A program made the position numbers and the translations under genes. 64,000 nucleotides of DNA from Chloroflexota bacterium. GTDB lineage: Bacteria; Chloroflexota; Dehalococcoidia; Lucifugimonadales; SAR202-VII-2. Each line of letters starts with the position of its first letter. Within the stretch, counting starts at the first letter, position 1. Positions 43,898 through 52,968 of the stretch are shown here, piece after piece. The stretch is taken from contig QEVV01000002.1 in NCBI GenBank assembly GCA_003228115.1, positions 248,001 to 312,000 on the forward strand. The letters run 5' to 3'. The notes under the pieces are model-generated. The model had not been told where the DNA came from. It saw only the letters and a program-made list of their open reading frames with translations, and did not search any database.

Positions 43898-44161
43898 ATG
43901 CTAATAGCCATCATCATTTCAACGCTCGCCCTGTTGGCGCTGGCGGCCCGCGGCGGAGCATCGCCTGCGGCAACACAGGCTGAACTCCACACCCCGGCAC
44001 CGGAATCTGCGGCATTCCTATCCCAAGGGAAGGCCCATCGCGAACTTGGCGAGTACGAAAAGGCCGTCGAGGCCTACACCGAAGCCATCAGGCTTGATCC
44101 GACGGAGGCCGACGCCTACTACAACAGGAGTAATGCCTACCGCAATCTTGGCAATCAGTGA
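43898..44161 (+). CDS. Short lipoprotein-like/secreted TPR protein, probably truncated
   Basis: 87 aa. A hydrophobic leader (MLIAIIISTLALLALAA) followed by one TPR repeat (FLSQGKAHRELGEYEKAVE then AYTEAIRLDPTEADAYYNR) and the start of a second, NAYRNLGNQ, where the gene stops. Full TPR proteins carry several repeats, so this looks like the start of a longer protein that has decayed. No RBS of note. Role: none inferable. Confidence 0.45.
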   Translation: MLIAIIISTLALLALAARGGASPAATQAELHTPAPESAAFLSQGKAHRELGEYEKAVEAYTEAIRLDPTEADAYYNRSNAYRNLGNQ

Positions 44162-44229
44162 AGGCTGAACAAGATTTCCAGACTTACCGCGACCTTGGGG
44201 GCTAATCAAAGCGGAAACTGACTAAGTAA

Positions 44230-44266
44230 CAGGGAGCGTCAGGGACCAAGTCCCTGACGCTCCCTG
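44230..44266. terminator. Bidirectional terminator
   Basis: Perfect 16-bp stem CAGGGAGCGTCAGGGA with loop CCAAG; it sits between the TPR gene (+) and the binding-protein gene (-). Confidence 0.8.
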
Positions 44267-44305
44267 TTCACCATGTTGGCATAAGGGCGAAGGTAAGTTA
44301 GCGCC

Positions 44306-45529
44306 CTACGGGATGTCGAAGTAGGCGCTAATCAGTGGCTCTATGGTCTTGTATTGCTGGTCCACTACGCCCTTGATCTGCAGGGACTGCCAGCCATCCC
44401 CTGTTGTTGGGTCGAAGGTGATCTTGCCAGATACCCCTGTGAACTCGGTGATGGTGCGGAAGCCATCGGCGATCTGTTGTGAACTGACGCCGCCACCCCG
44501 CTTAACAGCTTCTGCAACAAGCAAGGCGCCGTCGTAGTAGGCCGCAGCAAACCCGTCTACTTCCTTGCCCATTTCCTTGCGGTAGTCGCTCAGGTACTTC
44601 TGAAGCTGCGGGTCGGGGTCGTCAGGATTAAAGGCGGGAGAGACGTAGACCAGCCCTTCCGCAGCCTGCCCGGATACGGTAATAACATCACCGGCCTCGG
44701 CCAGTAGGCCGGCCTTGTACTTGGGGTCGAGGCCCACTTCCACGGACTGGTTGAGCAGTGCCCCGAACTCTGAACCCAGAGTGACGTAGAACACAACGTC
44801 CGGTTTGGCCGCCTTGAGCTTCGTGAGGCTGGAGCGGAAGTCCTTGTCCTCCTGGAGGTAGGTCTCCGTGGCCACAACCTCGCCACCCATGAGATCGACA
44901 AGCTTTTTGAGGCGGTCGACTTGAAGAAGTACGGAGTCGTTGCCGCTCAGATGGATAAGTCCCCACTTCAACGGGCCTTCGCCCTTCACCTCGCTGAAGT
45001 AGCGATAGAGGACATCGCTGTTGTCCGCAGTCCTAGCCCCGTTCCTGAATGTCCATTGGCTCATCTTACCGAAGTCTGGATGCTGGACGCCGGAGCCCAC
45101 CAGCACGACTCCCAGGTCATCGGCTATGGGGGCCTGGGCCAGGGCGATGCTGGTGAAAATAGTCATGATCACGGGCACATGGTCCACGCTGACGAGCTTA
45201 CGCAACGCCGAGACGCCCGCTGCTGCCTCTCCTCTGGAGTCCTCAATCTGCAGTTCGAAGGTGTAGCCGGGGACCTCATCATGGCTCTCAAGCCAGTCGA
45301 AGGCCGAGGTCGCAGAGACCCTCATGACGTCACCCCAGACGGCCAGTGCCCCGGAGAACGGAGCGGTAAGGCCCATCGTGACTACTTGGGGCGGTACCTC
45401 CGTGGGAACAGGTGTATCCGCGGGCCGCTGTGTTGCTGTGGGATCGGAGCCACAGGCGGCGGCCAGAAGCGCCACCAACCCAACCAACGCCAATAGGAAC
45501 ATCGGGAGTCTTACGGTCAGCTTTTTCAT
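44306..45529 (-). CDS. Branched-chain amino-acid ABC transporter substrate-binding lipoprotein (LivK-type)
   Basis: 407 aa from ATG 45529. Signal peptide residues 1-25 with lipobox LLAAAC, then a Thr/Pro linker and a two-lobe type I binding fold of the LivJ/LivK family. No permease or ATPase gene is next to it, which is common for orphan binding proteins in this family. They bind amino acids, aromatic acids or amides; here an aromatic or organic acid is possible. Confidence 0.85.
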   Translation of the reverse strand: MKKLTVRLPMFLLALVGLVALLAAACGSDPTATQRPADTPVPTEVPPQVVTMGLTAPFSGALAVWGDVMRVSATSAFDWLESHDEVPGYTFELQIEDSRGEAAAGVSALRKLVSVDHVPVIMTIFTSIALAQAPIADDLGVVLVGSGVQHPDFGKMSQWTFRNGARTADNSDVLYRYFSEVKGEGPLKWGLIHLSGNDSVLLQVDRLKKLVDLMGGEVVATETYLQEDKDFRSSLTKLKAAKPDVVFYVTLGSEFGALLNQSVEVGLDPKYKAGLLAEAGDVITVSGQAAEGLVYVSPAFNPDDPDPQLQKYLSDYRKEMGKEVDGFAAAYYDGALLVAEAVKRGGGVSSQQIADGFRTITEFTGVSGKITFDPTTGDGWQSLQIKGVVDQQYKTIEPLISAYFDIP

Positions 45530-45662
45530 GCTCTTGTTTCCTTTGCAGTCCCCCAGCGAAGCTTGCACACGCCCAACACTCCGACCTACCAGGGCCACTA
45601 GTATAGGACGGAGCGCAAGCGCAGCTTAGGGGAACCAAGATGAGGTTCAGCGAGACAACCGG

Positions 45663-45692
45663 ACACTACAGCGAAGCCCAAAGGCATGTCAA
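45663..45692 (-). promoter_or_regulatory. Possible promoter for the binding-protein gene
   Basis: TTGACA (45687-45692 on the minus strand), 18-bp spacer, TAGTGT (45663-45668). The -35 is perfect, the -10 weak. The rest of 45530-45900, about 370 bp, shows no gene or recognisable element. Confidence 0.4.
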
Positions 45693-45900
45693 GGGTTCGC
45701 AACAAGATGCCCCTATCCATAACGATTTCTTCTTATTTTCTACTGATAGTCGCCGATATCTCCTCTTTTGGCCTGCGGCTAGCGTTGGCTCGAAGGCTGG
45801 ATACAACTAGACACCGACGCCTATCCATCTGACCCATGGGCTGGGTACGAAGCGGACGTTGCCGGAACGGAAGTCATTAACCCCCGCGATCGCCAAGCAC

Positions 45901-46962
45901 CTACCGCACCTCCGCCGCCACGGCGTCGCCTACTTCAATGGTTGTTGCTTTGCCGCCAAGGTCTGGGGTGAGGATTTCGCCCTGGGAGAGGATGGATTTG
46001 ACGGCGTCGTTCAGGGTGGAAGCAGCGGCGGGCTCGTCCAGGTGGTCCAGCATCATGGCCGCTGATAGCAAGGTTGCAAGGGGGTTGGCGATGCCCTTTC
46101 CTGCAATGTCAGGGGCGCTGCCGTGGATGGGCTCGAATACCGATGGGTTCCGGCGCGTGGGGTCGATGTTGGCGCTGGCGGCCAGGCCAATGCTGCCGGT
46201 GATGGCGGCGGCAAGGTCGGTGAGGATGTCGGCAAAGAGGTTGGAAGCAACGACAACGTCGAATATCTCTGGCCGTCGCACGAAGTCCATAGCGGCAGCG
46301 TCCACCAACAGCGACTGGGTCGTTATGTCGGGGAATTCCGCGGCCACTTCGGCGAAGACCCGGTCCCATAACGTCATGCTGTAGCGCTGGGCGTTGGACT
46401 TAGTAATTGAGGTCACCTTCTTGCGGTCGCGGCGCTGCGCCAGCTCGAAGGCATAGCGCACCACCCGCTCAATGCCCCGGCGTGTGAACACACCGGTCTG
46501 GATGGCAACCTCATCATCCGTACCTTGATATTGGAAGCCACCCACGTCGGCGTACTCCCCTTCCGTGTTCTCCCGCACGACCGCCATATTAATGTCCCCG
46601 GCCTCCTTATCCCGCAAAGGAGAGGTCACACCAGGATAGAGGACGTTGGGGCGCAGGTTGACGAACAGGTCAAATCGCCGTCGCAAGGGCAGAATGAGGC
46701 CACTGATAGACAGATGCTCCCCCACTCTTGGGTCTCCCACGGCTCCGAACAGGACAGCGTCGAAGGGCTGAAGCTGGTCTGTAGCGTCGGGCGGCATCAT
46801 CTCGCCGTTCTGGAGGTAGTAACCGCAGCTCCAGGGGAACTCTTCAAACTCGAAGCTGATGTCATGCTTGGCTTCGAGCGCTCGCAGGCCCTTGATTCCC
46901 TCGGCGATGACCTCTGGGCCTATGCCGTCCCCAGGCAACACTGCGATCCGATGCTTTCCCAT
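45901..46962 (-). CDS. Tartrate/D-malate dehydrogenase-like (isocitrate/isopropylmalate DH family)
   Basis: 353 aa. LPGDGIGPEV near residue 9, DLFVNLRPNVLYPGV near 100, VVRENTEGEY near 130 and the metal-binding NLFADILTDL near 245 mark the beta-decarboxylating dehydrogenase family. VNLRP rather than ANLRP and the loop GEHLSISGLILPLRR resemble TtuC/DmlA more than LeuB. It would oxidise D-malate or tartrate (or 3-isopropylmalate) with NAD and Mn. No leuCD gene is present to back a LeuB role. Confidence 0.82.
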   Translation of the reverse strand: MGKHRIAVLPGDGIGPEVIAEGIKGLRALEAKHDISFEFEEFPWSCGYYLQNGEMMPPDATDQLQPFDAVLFGAVGDPRVGEHLSISGLILPLRRRFDLFVNLRPNVLYPGVTSPLRDKEAGDINMAVVRENTEGEYADVGGFQYQGTDDEVAIQTGVFTRRGIERVVRYAFELAQRRDRKKVTSITKSNAQRYSMTLWDRVFAEVAAEFPDITTQSLLVDAAAMDFVRRPEIFDVVVASNLFADILTDLAAAITGSIGLAASANIDPTRRNPSVFEPIHGSAPDIAGKGIANPLATLLSAAMMLDHLDEPAAASTLNDAVKSILSQGEILTPDLGGKATTIEVGDAVAAEVR

Positions 46963-47065
46963 TTGCGACCTCTCAGTTCAGATTTTCGCCAGTTTAGCAG
47001 ACCTTTGAGGCTCGGCACGTTGGCGGTCTGCTATCCTTGGCAAACCTCAAACCAAGGAGCACATC

Positions 47066-47611
47066 ATGGCTCGCATACCACTGTTCACCACGAAGGAAAA
47101 TGTTCCCTCTGAGTCGCACGACATCTTTGACGCCATCGCTGAAAGCCGGGGCTGGATCCCGGGACCCTTCGCGGTGATGCTCAACAGCCCTCAGGTCGCC
47201 GGACGGGTCGCCCATCTGGGCGCCTATCTGCGCTTCGAATCTGTGCTGTCCAAGGAGGAGCGAGAGCTGGCCACGCTAACAGCGGCCAGGGAGATAGATT
47301 GCAATTACGAGTGGTCGCTCCATGTGGACCTTTCACGAAAGGCCGGCGTACGAGAAGAAGCGATTGAGATAATCGGGAACAGGGGTAGCCTCGATGATCT
47401 GACCGAGCGCGAGGCGCTTATCGTGCGCTACGGCCGGGAGTTGATACCAAACCATACCGTTTCCTCCGAGACCTTCGCCGCAGCGCACGAGGCCTTCGGA
47501 GATCAAGGGGTTGTGGACCTCACGGTTACGATCGGTTACTACACTATGTTGGCTTTTGCCCTCAACGTCTTCGAAGTTGAGCCCGACCCAGGCACGCCCC
47601 GGCTACCGTAG
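47066..47611 (+). CDS. Carboxymuconolactone decarboxylase-family protein
   Basis: 181 aa. CMD/AhpD fold: the core CNYEWSLHVDLSRKAG near residues 77-92 keeps the Cys and His of the AhpD proton-relay motif (C-x-Y-E-W..H), but not the CxxC. A short hairpin (TAGCAGACC/GGTCTGCTA, 46995-47033) lies before it. In aromatic degradation CMD enzymes decarboxylate 4-carboxymuconolactone, but single-Cys members can be peroxide-related. Function open. Confidence 0.8.
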   Translation: MARIPLFTTKENVPSESHDIFDAIAESRGWIPGPFAVMLNSPQVAGRVAHLGAYLRFESVLSKEERELATLTAAREIDCNYEWSLHVDLSRKAGVREEAIEIIGNRGSLDDLTEREALIVRYGRELIPNHTVSSETFAAAHEAFGDQGVVDLTVTIGYYTMLAFALNVFEVEPDPGTPRLP

Positions 47612-47644
47612 CTACTTGTGGCTTCTGAAGACAAGGGCTTCATC

Positions 47645-47683
47645 ATCGTTCCGAGCGAGCTTGGCGAGAGAAGCAATCTGGAG
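47645..47683. repeat. Degenerate copy of an intergenic repeat
   Basis: Reverse complement of this segment aligns with 16488-16526, sharing CCAGATTGCTTC, CTCGCTCG and AACGA in the same order. No coding potential. Two copies in 64 kb suggest a genome-wide family. Confidence 0.45.
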
Positions 47684-47820
47684 GGGCGGGGGGGCAACGC
47701 CGGGCGACGAGCTCAACCACCACGAGGTTGCCACGTGCCGGATTACCGGGACTCGCAAGGACGCGGGGGGCGGGTTTGTGGCCTTGGCCACGAGCCAACC
47801 TGAACCCAGCGATGAAGCCC

Positions 47821-48522
47821 CTAACCCTGGATGGGCGGCAGTCCAGCCAGAGCCCGTGCCTGGTGCAGGACATCGACCAAGTCTGCGTACTTCAGCTTGC
47901 CGGTGTTGGTATTGCGGGGGCTGGGGTGGAAGCAACAAAGCACGGAAGGAAGGCCCTCTCCCATCTCATAGACTTCGCCATGCTTGAAGGGCAGCCTTAG
48001 CCGCTTCTGTGAAGCCTCAGAGGCGAAACGGATGAACGCCTCAAAGCCTACCCTTCCCAGCGCCAGCACCAACCGTACCTCAGGCAAAAGCCCTATCTCG
48101 CGAGCCAGGAAAGGCCGACAGTTCGATAGCTCATCTGCGGATGGTTTGTCCTGGGGCGGCACGCACCTGAGCGCCGCGTTGACATACAGGTCATTCAACA
48201 CAAGCCCATCGTCGATGTGGTCGGAGGTTGGCTGGGAGGCAAATCCAGCCTCGTGGAGGCCCTTCCAGAGGAACTTTCCTGAGGCGTCGCCTGTGAAAAC
48301 ACGACCCGTCCTGTTTGCCCCGTGAGCGCCCGGAGCCAGTCCTATGACCAGCACCCTGGCGTTGGGGTCTCCGAAACCAGGGACGCCACGGGCCCAGTAG
48401 GTCCAGTCCATGAACGAAGCTCGCTTCTTGACAGCGAGATCCTCCCTGTAGGCCACCAGGCGCGGGCACATGCGGCAAGCAGCAATTTCTTCCGCCAGAT
48501 TTTCAAGGGCGATTACTGACAT
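47821..48522 (-). CDS. Family 5 uracil-DNA glycosylase (UDGb)
   Basis: 233 aa. Motif A GLAPGAHGANRTGRVFTGD near residues 61-79 is specific for UDGb, motif B HPSPRNTN near 203. Cysteines CRMC near 16-19 and two others (near 115 and 201) fit the [4Fe-4S] cluster of families 4/5. It removes uracil and deaminated purines from DNA. Upstream about 200 bp (47612-47820) contain only a degenerate repeat. Confidence 0.88.
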   Translation of the reverse strand: MSVIALENLAEEIAACRMCPRLVAYREDLAVKKRASFMDWTYWARGVPGFGDPNARVLVIGLAPGAHGANRTGRVFTGDASGKFLWKGLHEAGFASQPTSDHIDDGLVLNDLYVNAALRCVPPQDKPSADELSNCRPFLAREIGLLPEVRLVLALGRVGFEAFIRFASEASQKRLRLPFKHGEVYEMGEGLPSVLCCFHPSPRNTNTGKLKYADLVDVLHQARALAGLPPIQG

Positions 48523-48713
48523 GATTCACTAAACACGCCTGTGGGGCATTGGTCGAAATTTCATTGCCAGAGCCAAAACAACAACTAGCAATATCCTAGA
48601 GATACTGTGGATGACAACAGCTTAGCGGTCTAGGGCCCGTGACCCGACGCAATTATCGCAGAGAGAGCAATTCTTTATGGGCGATGCATCCCGTCCCAAC
48701 GTCGGGTCAAGAG

Positions 48714-48739
48714 AAAGGCGCCCCGAATGGGGCGCCTTT
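48714..48739. terminator. Terminator after pnp
   Basis: 11-bp stem AAAGGCGCCCC / GGGGCGCCTTT, loop GAAT, T tract in the pnp (minus) direction as well as plus. Confidence 0.8.
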
Positions 48740-48749
48740 TCATTACTCA

Positions 48750-50996
48750 TCAATCTCGGCGCTCGTAGCCGCCAGGTCGGCGGGGCGGGCCCCTACGGTC
48801 GTCAAAGGAGGGGCGGTCGCCTTCTGGCGGTCCGTCCTGCTCACCCCTTTCGGAAAGCCGTCCGAACAGCTGCCCCAGGCGCTCGCTCAAGTCGTCCTGG
48901 ACCACAACGTCGGAGCGGACAAGAGCCTTGCGGGAAAGGTTCACCCGGCCCATGGCGTCTACTTCGATGACCTTGACCATGACCTCGTCGCCCACCTCCA
49001 TCGCCTCTTCAACGCTGGGAATATGGAAGTCGGCGATCTCACTGAGACGTACCAGCCCTTCCTTTCCTGGCAGGACTTCGACGAAGGCTCCGAACGACAT
49101 GATGCGTTGGACCTTGCCGGTGTATATCTGTCCTATCTCAAGGTCGCGTGTCATGCCCTGAATCGATTCAAGGGCGCGCTGAGCGCCGTCTTCGTTAATA
49201 GCGCCGATGGTAACGGTGCCATCATTGGCAACATCAATGGAGGTCCCAGTCGACTCGCTCAGGCCCCTGATAGTCTTGCCGCCAGGGCCAATCAAAGCGC
49301 CAATCTTGTCCACCGGAATCTTGATCCGGTACATGCGAGGTGCGTGGGCGCTGAGTTCGGTCCTAGGCGCCGGAATGGCTTCCTTCACCTTGTCCAGGAT
49401 GAATAGCCTGGCCTCAAGCGCCTGATCGAGCGTCTCATCTACGATTTGTAGGCTGATGCCCTTCAGCTTGATGTCCATCTGCATGGCTGTAATCCCTTCA
49501 GGGGTGCCAGCAACCTTGAAGTCCATCTCACCCAGGTGGTCTTCGATACCCTGGATGTCGGTCAGAACGCCGTGGTTCCCCTCTTCGTCGACGACCAACC
49601 CCATGGCGATGCCGGTTACCGGGGCCTTGATGGGAACCCCTGCAGCCATCAACGACAGCGTGCTTGCGCAAGTGCTGGCCATGGAAGTGGAGCCGTTGGA
49701 GCTGACCACCTCTGAGACCATGCGGATGGTGTAAGGAAACTCTTCTTCATCAGGGATGACTGGCGCCAAAGCTCGTTCGGCGAGCGCGCCGTGGCCGATT
49801 TCCCTGCGGCCCGTGAACATACGCCCAACTTCACCCACCGAGAAGGGGGGAAAGTTGTAGTGATGGATATAACGTTTGGTTTCCTCAGGGTTAATGCTGT
49901 CCAGGCGCTGCTTCATGCTCAGCGACCCCAACGTGGCAATGGTCACCACCTGAGTCTGGCCTCGCTTGAACATCCCGGAACCGTGAACCCGGGGAATGAG
50001 GTCCAACTCGATTGAGATGGGCCGGATCTGACGCTTGTTGCGTCCGTCCGGGCGAACATCTTCTGCGATGACCTTCTTAGCTATCCTCTTCTTTGTGAAC
50101 TCGTCGAAGGCGTTGCTAACAGCGGCGGGTTCGTGGCCCTCTCCGAAATGGGCCCGGACCTCTTCGAGAAGCGCAGCTACTGCTTCGTTCTGCTCTGCCT
50201 TCTCCTGATTTATGAAAATCGCCTCGTCCAAGCGGCTCCCCACAAGGTTGGTCACTTCGTCGACCATTTCCTTCGTAGGCTGAGTCTTAGATTCGTAGCT
50301 CATTGTGGGCTTGCCCACTGCGGCAACCAACTCTTTCTGGAGCCGAACAATCTCCTGGTTGACCTCGTGCCCCCGCCGGATGCCTTCCTTGGCCAACTGC
50401 TCCGAGACCTCTTTGGCTCCGGCCTCGATCATCATGACCTTGTCTTCAGTACTGACCACAACCAGGTCCAGCGAGCTGTCCGCCAATTGGGGGAAGGTAG
50501 GGTTGATGACGAATTCGCCGTTAATGTAGCCGACTCGGGTGGCGCCAATAGGCCCTTCAAAGGGCATTTCCGACATCGAAAGAGCGGCGGAAGCGCCGAT
50601 TATTCCCAGGATATCGGGGTCGTTCTCCTGGTCTGCGGAGAAGACCGTGATAACAACCTGAACCTCGTGGTGAAAGTTCTTCGGAAAGAGGGGGCGGACG
50701 GGCCGGTCTGTAAGACGAGCCGACAGAATGGCCTCTTCAGGCGGCCTGCCCTCGCGGCGGAAGAAGCTCCCAGGGATGCGTCCGGCAGCGTAAAGCCGCT
50801 GCTCGAATTCAACGGTCAGCGGGAGAAAATCGATACCTTCACGAGGGCGCTTGGAGGTGCAGGCCGTGACCAGCACCATCGTGTCGCCATAGCGGACGGT
50901 TACAGCCCCGTTGGCCTGCCCCGCAAGCCGGCCGACCTCCAGCACCATGTCGCGCCCGCCGATGTTTCTCGTAAATTGTTGAACAGCAATAGCCAT
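48750..50996 (-). CDS. pnp: Polyribonucleotide nucleotidyltransferase
   Basis: 748 aa from ATG 50996 (AGGGG 9 nt upstream; the frame opens at 51023). Two RNase PH domains, KH domain (RIKIPVDKIGALIGPGGK near 580) and S1 domain (FGAFVEVLPGKEGLVRLS near 655), then an Arg/Asp-rich tail. Phosphorolytic 3'-5' RNA decay. Order rpsO-pnp is the conserved bacterial operon. Confidence 0.96.
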   Translation of the reverse strand: MAIAVQQFTRNIGGRDMVLEVGRLAGQANGAVTVRYGDTMVLVTACTSKRPREGIDFLPLTVEFEQRLYAAGRIPGSFFRREGRPPEEAILSARLTDRPVRPLFPKNFHHEVQVVITVFSADQENDPDILGIIGASAALSMSEMPFEGPIGATRVGYINGEFVINPTFPQLADSSLDLVVVSTEDKVMMIEAGAKEVSEQLAKEGIRRGHEVNQEIVRLQKELVAAVGKPTMSYESKTQPTKEMVDEVTNLVGSRLDEAIFINQEKAEQNEAVAALLEEVRAHFGEGHEPAAVSNAFDEFTKKRIAKKVIAEDVRPDGRNKRQIRPISIELDLIPRVHGSGMFKRGQTQVVTIATLGSLSMKQRLDSINPEETKRYIHHYNFPPFSVGEVGRMFTGRREIGHGALAERALAPVIPDEEEFPYTIRMVSEVVSSNGSTSMASTCASTLSLMAAGVPIKAPVTGIAMGLVVDEEGNHGVLTDIQGIEDHLGEMDFKVAGTPEGITAMQMDIKLKGISLQIVDETLDQALEARLFILDKVKEAIPAPRTELSAHAPRMYRIKIPVDKIGALIGPGGKTIRGLSESTGTSIDVANDGTVTIGAINEDGAQRALESIQGMTRDLEIGQIYTGKVQRIMSFGAFVEVLPGKEGLVRLSEIADFHIPSVEEAMEVGDEVMVKVIEVDAMGRVNLSRKALVRSDVVVQDDLSERLGQLFGRLSERGEQDGPPEGDRPSFDDRRGPPRRPGGYERRD

Positions 50997-51035
50997 AGTT
51001 GTGTGCCCCTTTTTCCTGCACACCCCTTATAAAGC

Positions 51036-51063
51036 GATAGCACCCTGTGGGCAGAGTGCTATC
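51036..51063 (-). promoter_or_regulatory. Hairpin between rpsO and pnp
   Basis: 8-bp stem GATAGCAC/GTGCTATC around a 12-nt partly paired loop, in the 62-bp gap between the rpsO stop and pnp. In other bacteria this gap holds an RNase III-cleaved hairpin or partial terminator; the position is the same here. Confidence 0.55.
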
Positions 51064-51322
51064 GGCGCAGACCCAATCGCTGAATAAGGGAAGTGTACCG
51101 AGTGACGTCTAGATTGGCGAGATATCTGAGGAGTCTCCGGCGTTGTCCTACGAGCTTCAGCAACCCTCGCCTGGTGCTGTGGTCGTGCTTGTGAAGCCGG
51201 AGATGGTCAGTAAGTTCGTTGATGCGCTTCGTGAGCAGCGCTACCTGTACTTCCGTGGATCCCGTGTCTGTGGGATGTGCCTGATATTCCTGGACTACCG
51301 TCGTCCGTTGATCCTTGTCCAA
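51059..51322 (-). CDS. rpsO: 30S ribosomal protein S15
   Basis: 87 aa, normal length is 89. [16 protein letters not shown] near residues 16-31 and [21 protein letters not shown] near 48-68 are the universal S15 motifs. S15 binds 16S rRNA early in small-subunit assembly and often represses its own mRNA. First gene of the operon with pnp. Confidence 0.97.
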   Translation of the reverse strand: MDKDQRTTVVQEYQAHPTDTGSTEVQVALLTKRINELTDHLRLHKHDHSTRRGLLKLVGQRRRLLRYLANLDVTRYTSLIQRLGLRR

Positions 51323-51367
51323 GCCCCCCCCTCTCGTTTTCGCTTCGCTATTAGTTCTTTGCAGCCG

Positions 51368-51397
51368 AGTATATCATAGGCCCCTTCGGGGTGCCAA
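51368..51397 (-). promoter_or_regulatory. Promoter of rpsO-pnp
   Basis: TTGGCA (51392-51397), 18-bp spacer, TATACT (51368-51373) on the minus strand, 46 bp before the rpsO ATG. A good match to a housekeeping sigma-70-type promoter. Confidence 0.6.
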
Positions 51398-51624
51398 GGC
51401 TGGAAGCGGATGACCGACCCAGCGCTTGGAGCCTGTTTCCGGCAAGGTGTGCGGTTGTGGACAGTCCCATGATGGGAGGCTATCCTTTTGACGCTTCCTG
51501 GAAGCAAGCATCGGGTAGCCTTCACGTCTCATTAGCAGCCAGATCAACGACGCCACGAATGCACCTTGGCGTAGGATAGAGACCAAGCGGCCACTATTCC
51601 CATTACTCCGCACTGCTAAACATC

Positions 51625-52860
51625 ATGCCAAGAAATCCATCAAATACCACGGGGAAGACCAGCGGGAAGCCTAATAATGATTGGCTCCCTCCCGCTGAGG
51701 GAGTTCTTCCCGACAGCCTCCTAAGGGAGGCCCTCAGGCAAGGGTGGATCACCGCTGACGATGACATCCTGCCTAACGTCCAGCCCGCCAGCCTTGATCT
51801 GCGGCTCGGTTCTGTAGCCTACCGGCTCCGCAGCAGCTTTCTCCCCCGCAACAGGACTGTGAACAAGGCGCTAACCGACTACCAACTGGGCCCAGCGATA
51901 CCACTGGTAGACGGCGCTGTCTTGGAGAAGGACCGCCCTTACCTCATACCTCTCAAAGAAAGCCTGCGGTTGCCTCATGAAGTCCTGGCGCGGGCTAACC
52001 CCAAGAGTTCCACCGGCCGGTTGGACATCTTCACCCGCATTGTCGTGGACAACGGCTCTGGGTTCGATGAGATCCCAGCCGGGTATGCCGGACCGTTGTA
52101 TATCGAGGTGGTTTCTCGATCATTTACGATCCAAGTCGCTGAGGGGCTGTCGCTCAATCAAATCAGACTTGTCCATGGAAAGAGCTCAGGACTATCCGAC
52201 GAAGACCTCAAGCGCCAGCACGCACAATCGCCCCTTTTGTACCAATATGAGATCGGTGGCAAAAACCCTCGCCCATTGGAGGCCCTACCCGTTTCCGATG
52301 GCGTCTTCTTAGCTGTCGACCTATCCGGGGATACGGAGAAGATTGTGGGCTACCGGGCAAAGAAGAACAGCCAATTACTGGATCTGTCCAAGATTGAGCA
52401 CTATTCCACCCAGGAGTTCTGGGAACCAGTTGCTTCTGATCGAAGCAATCGCCTCATCTTGGAGCCAGAGGAGTTCTACCTTCTGGTGTCCTTAGAGGGC
52501 GTTGCCGTGCCACCAACGTGGGCCGGTGAAATGATGGCCTTCGATCCCACGAGCGGCGAGCTCAGGACTCACTATGCCGGCTTCTTTGACCCTGGGTTTG
52601 GCTTCTCACCGGCTGAACGCGTCTTGGGGAGCAGGGCGGTACTGGAGGTTCGTGCTCACGATGTGCCGTTCGCGCTGGAGCACACCCAGAAGATCGCCCG
52701 ATTGAAGTTCGAGAACCTAGTGAAGCCGCCCGACAAGTTGTACGGAATAGAGATAGGGTCTTCCTACCAGAACCAGCGGCTCAAGGTGAGCAAGCATTTC
52801 AAGGCATCAGCGCCCAAGGCTTCTCGTCAAGCGTCATACCTCCAGGACGGAATGCTGTAG
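51625..52860 (+). CDS. dcd: dCTP deaminase, double-length form
   Basis: 411 aa, about twice the ~190-aa simple Dcd. N-terminal part has NVQPASLDLRLG (near 49-60), LARANPKSSTGRLDIFTR (near 122-140) and PLYIEVVSRSFTIQV; the C-terminal part has the fold again with GEMMAFDPTSGELRTHYAGFFDPGFGF. Long Dcd proteins of this type are known in alphaproteobacteria. It deaminates dCTP to dUTP for dTMP synthesis. A lone gene. Confidence 0.85.
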   Translation: MPRNPSNTTGKTSGKPNNDWLPPAEGVLPDSLLREALRQGWITADDDILPNVQPASLDLRLGSVAYRLRSSFLPRNRTVNKALTDYQLGPAIPLVDGAVLEKDRPYLIPLKESLRLPHEVLARANPKSSTGRLDIFTRIVVDNGSGFDEIPAGYAGPLYIEVVSRSFTIQVAEGLSLNQIRLVHGKSSGLSDEDLKRQHAQSPLLYQYEIGGKNPRPLEALPVSDGVFLAVDLSGDTEKIVGYRAKKNSQLLDLSKIEHYSTQEFWEPVASDRSNRLILEPEEFYLLVSLEGVAVPPTWAGEMMAFDPTSGELRTHYAGFFDPGFGFSPAERVLGSRAVLEVRAHDVPFALEHTQKIARLKFENLVKPPDKLYGIEIGSSYQNQRLKVSKHFKASAPKASRQASYLQDGML

Positions 52861-52870
52861 GACGGCATAA

Positions 52871-52890
52871 GTTTAATTAAACGCCCCTAC
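52871..52890. repeat. Second copy of the TTAATTAA-core element
   Basis: 20 bases identical to the complement of part of the palindrome at 14101-14127 (GTTTAATTAAACGCCCCTAC). Located in the gap after dcd. Confidence 0.6.
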
Positions 52891-52968
52891 GCTGTTCCAG
52901 TAGCACGAATCGCCCTTCTAGTCCAGCGATTGACTGGTTTCCGAGCCACCTTGGCGCCAGATATAGCG

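Noticed and set aside
46525-47112. 195-aa plus-strand frame opposite the tartrate/malate dehydrogenase gene
   Set aside because: Lies antisense to a clear gene and has no recognisable domain.
50133-51032. 299-aa plus-strand frame opposite pnp
   Set aside because: Composition and lack of family motifs show it is a shadow of the pnp coding strand.
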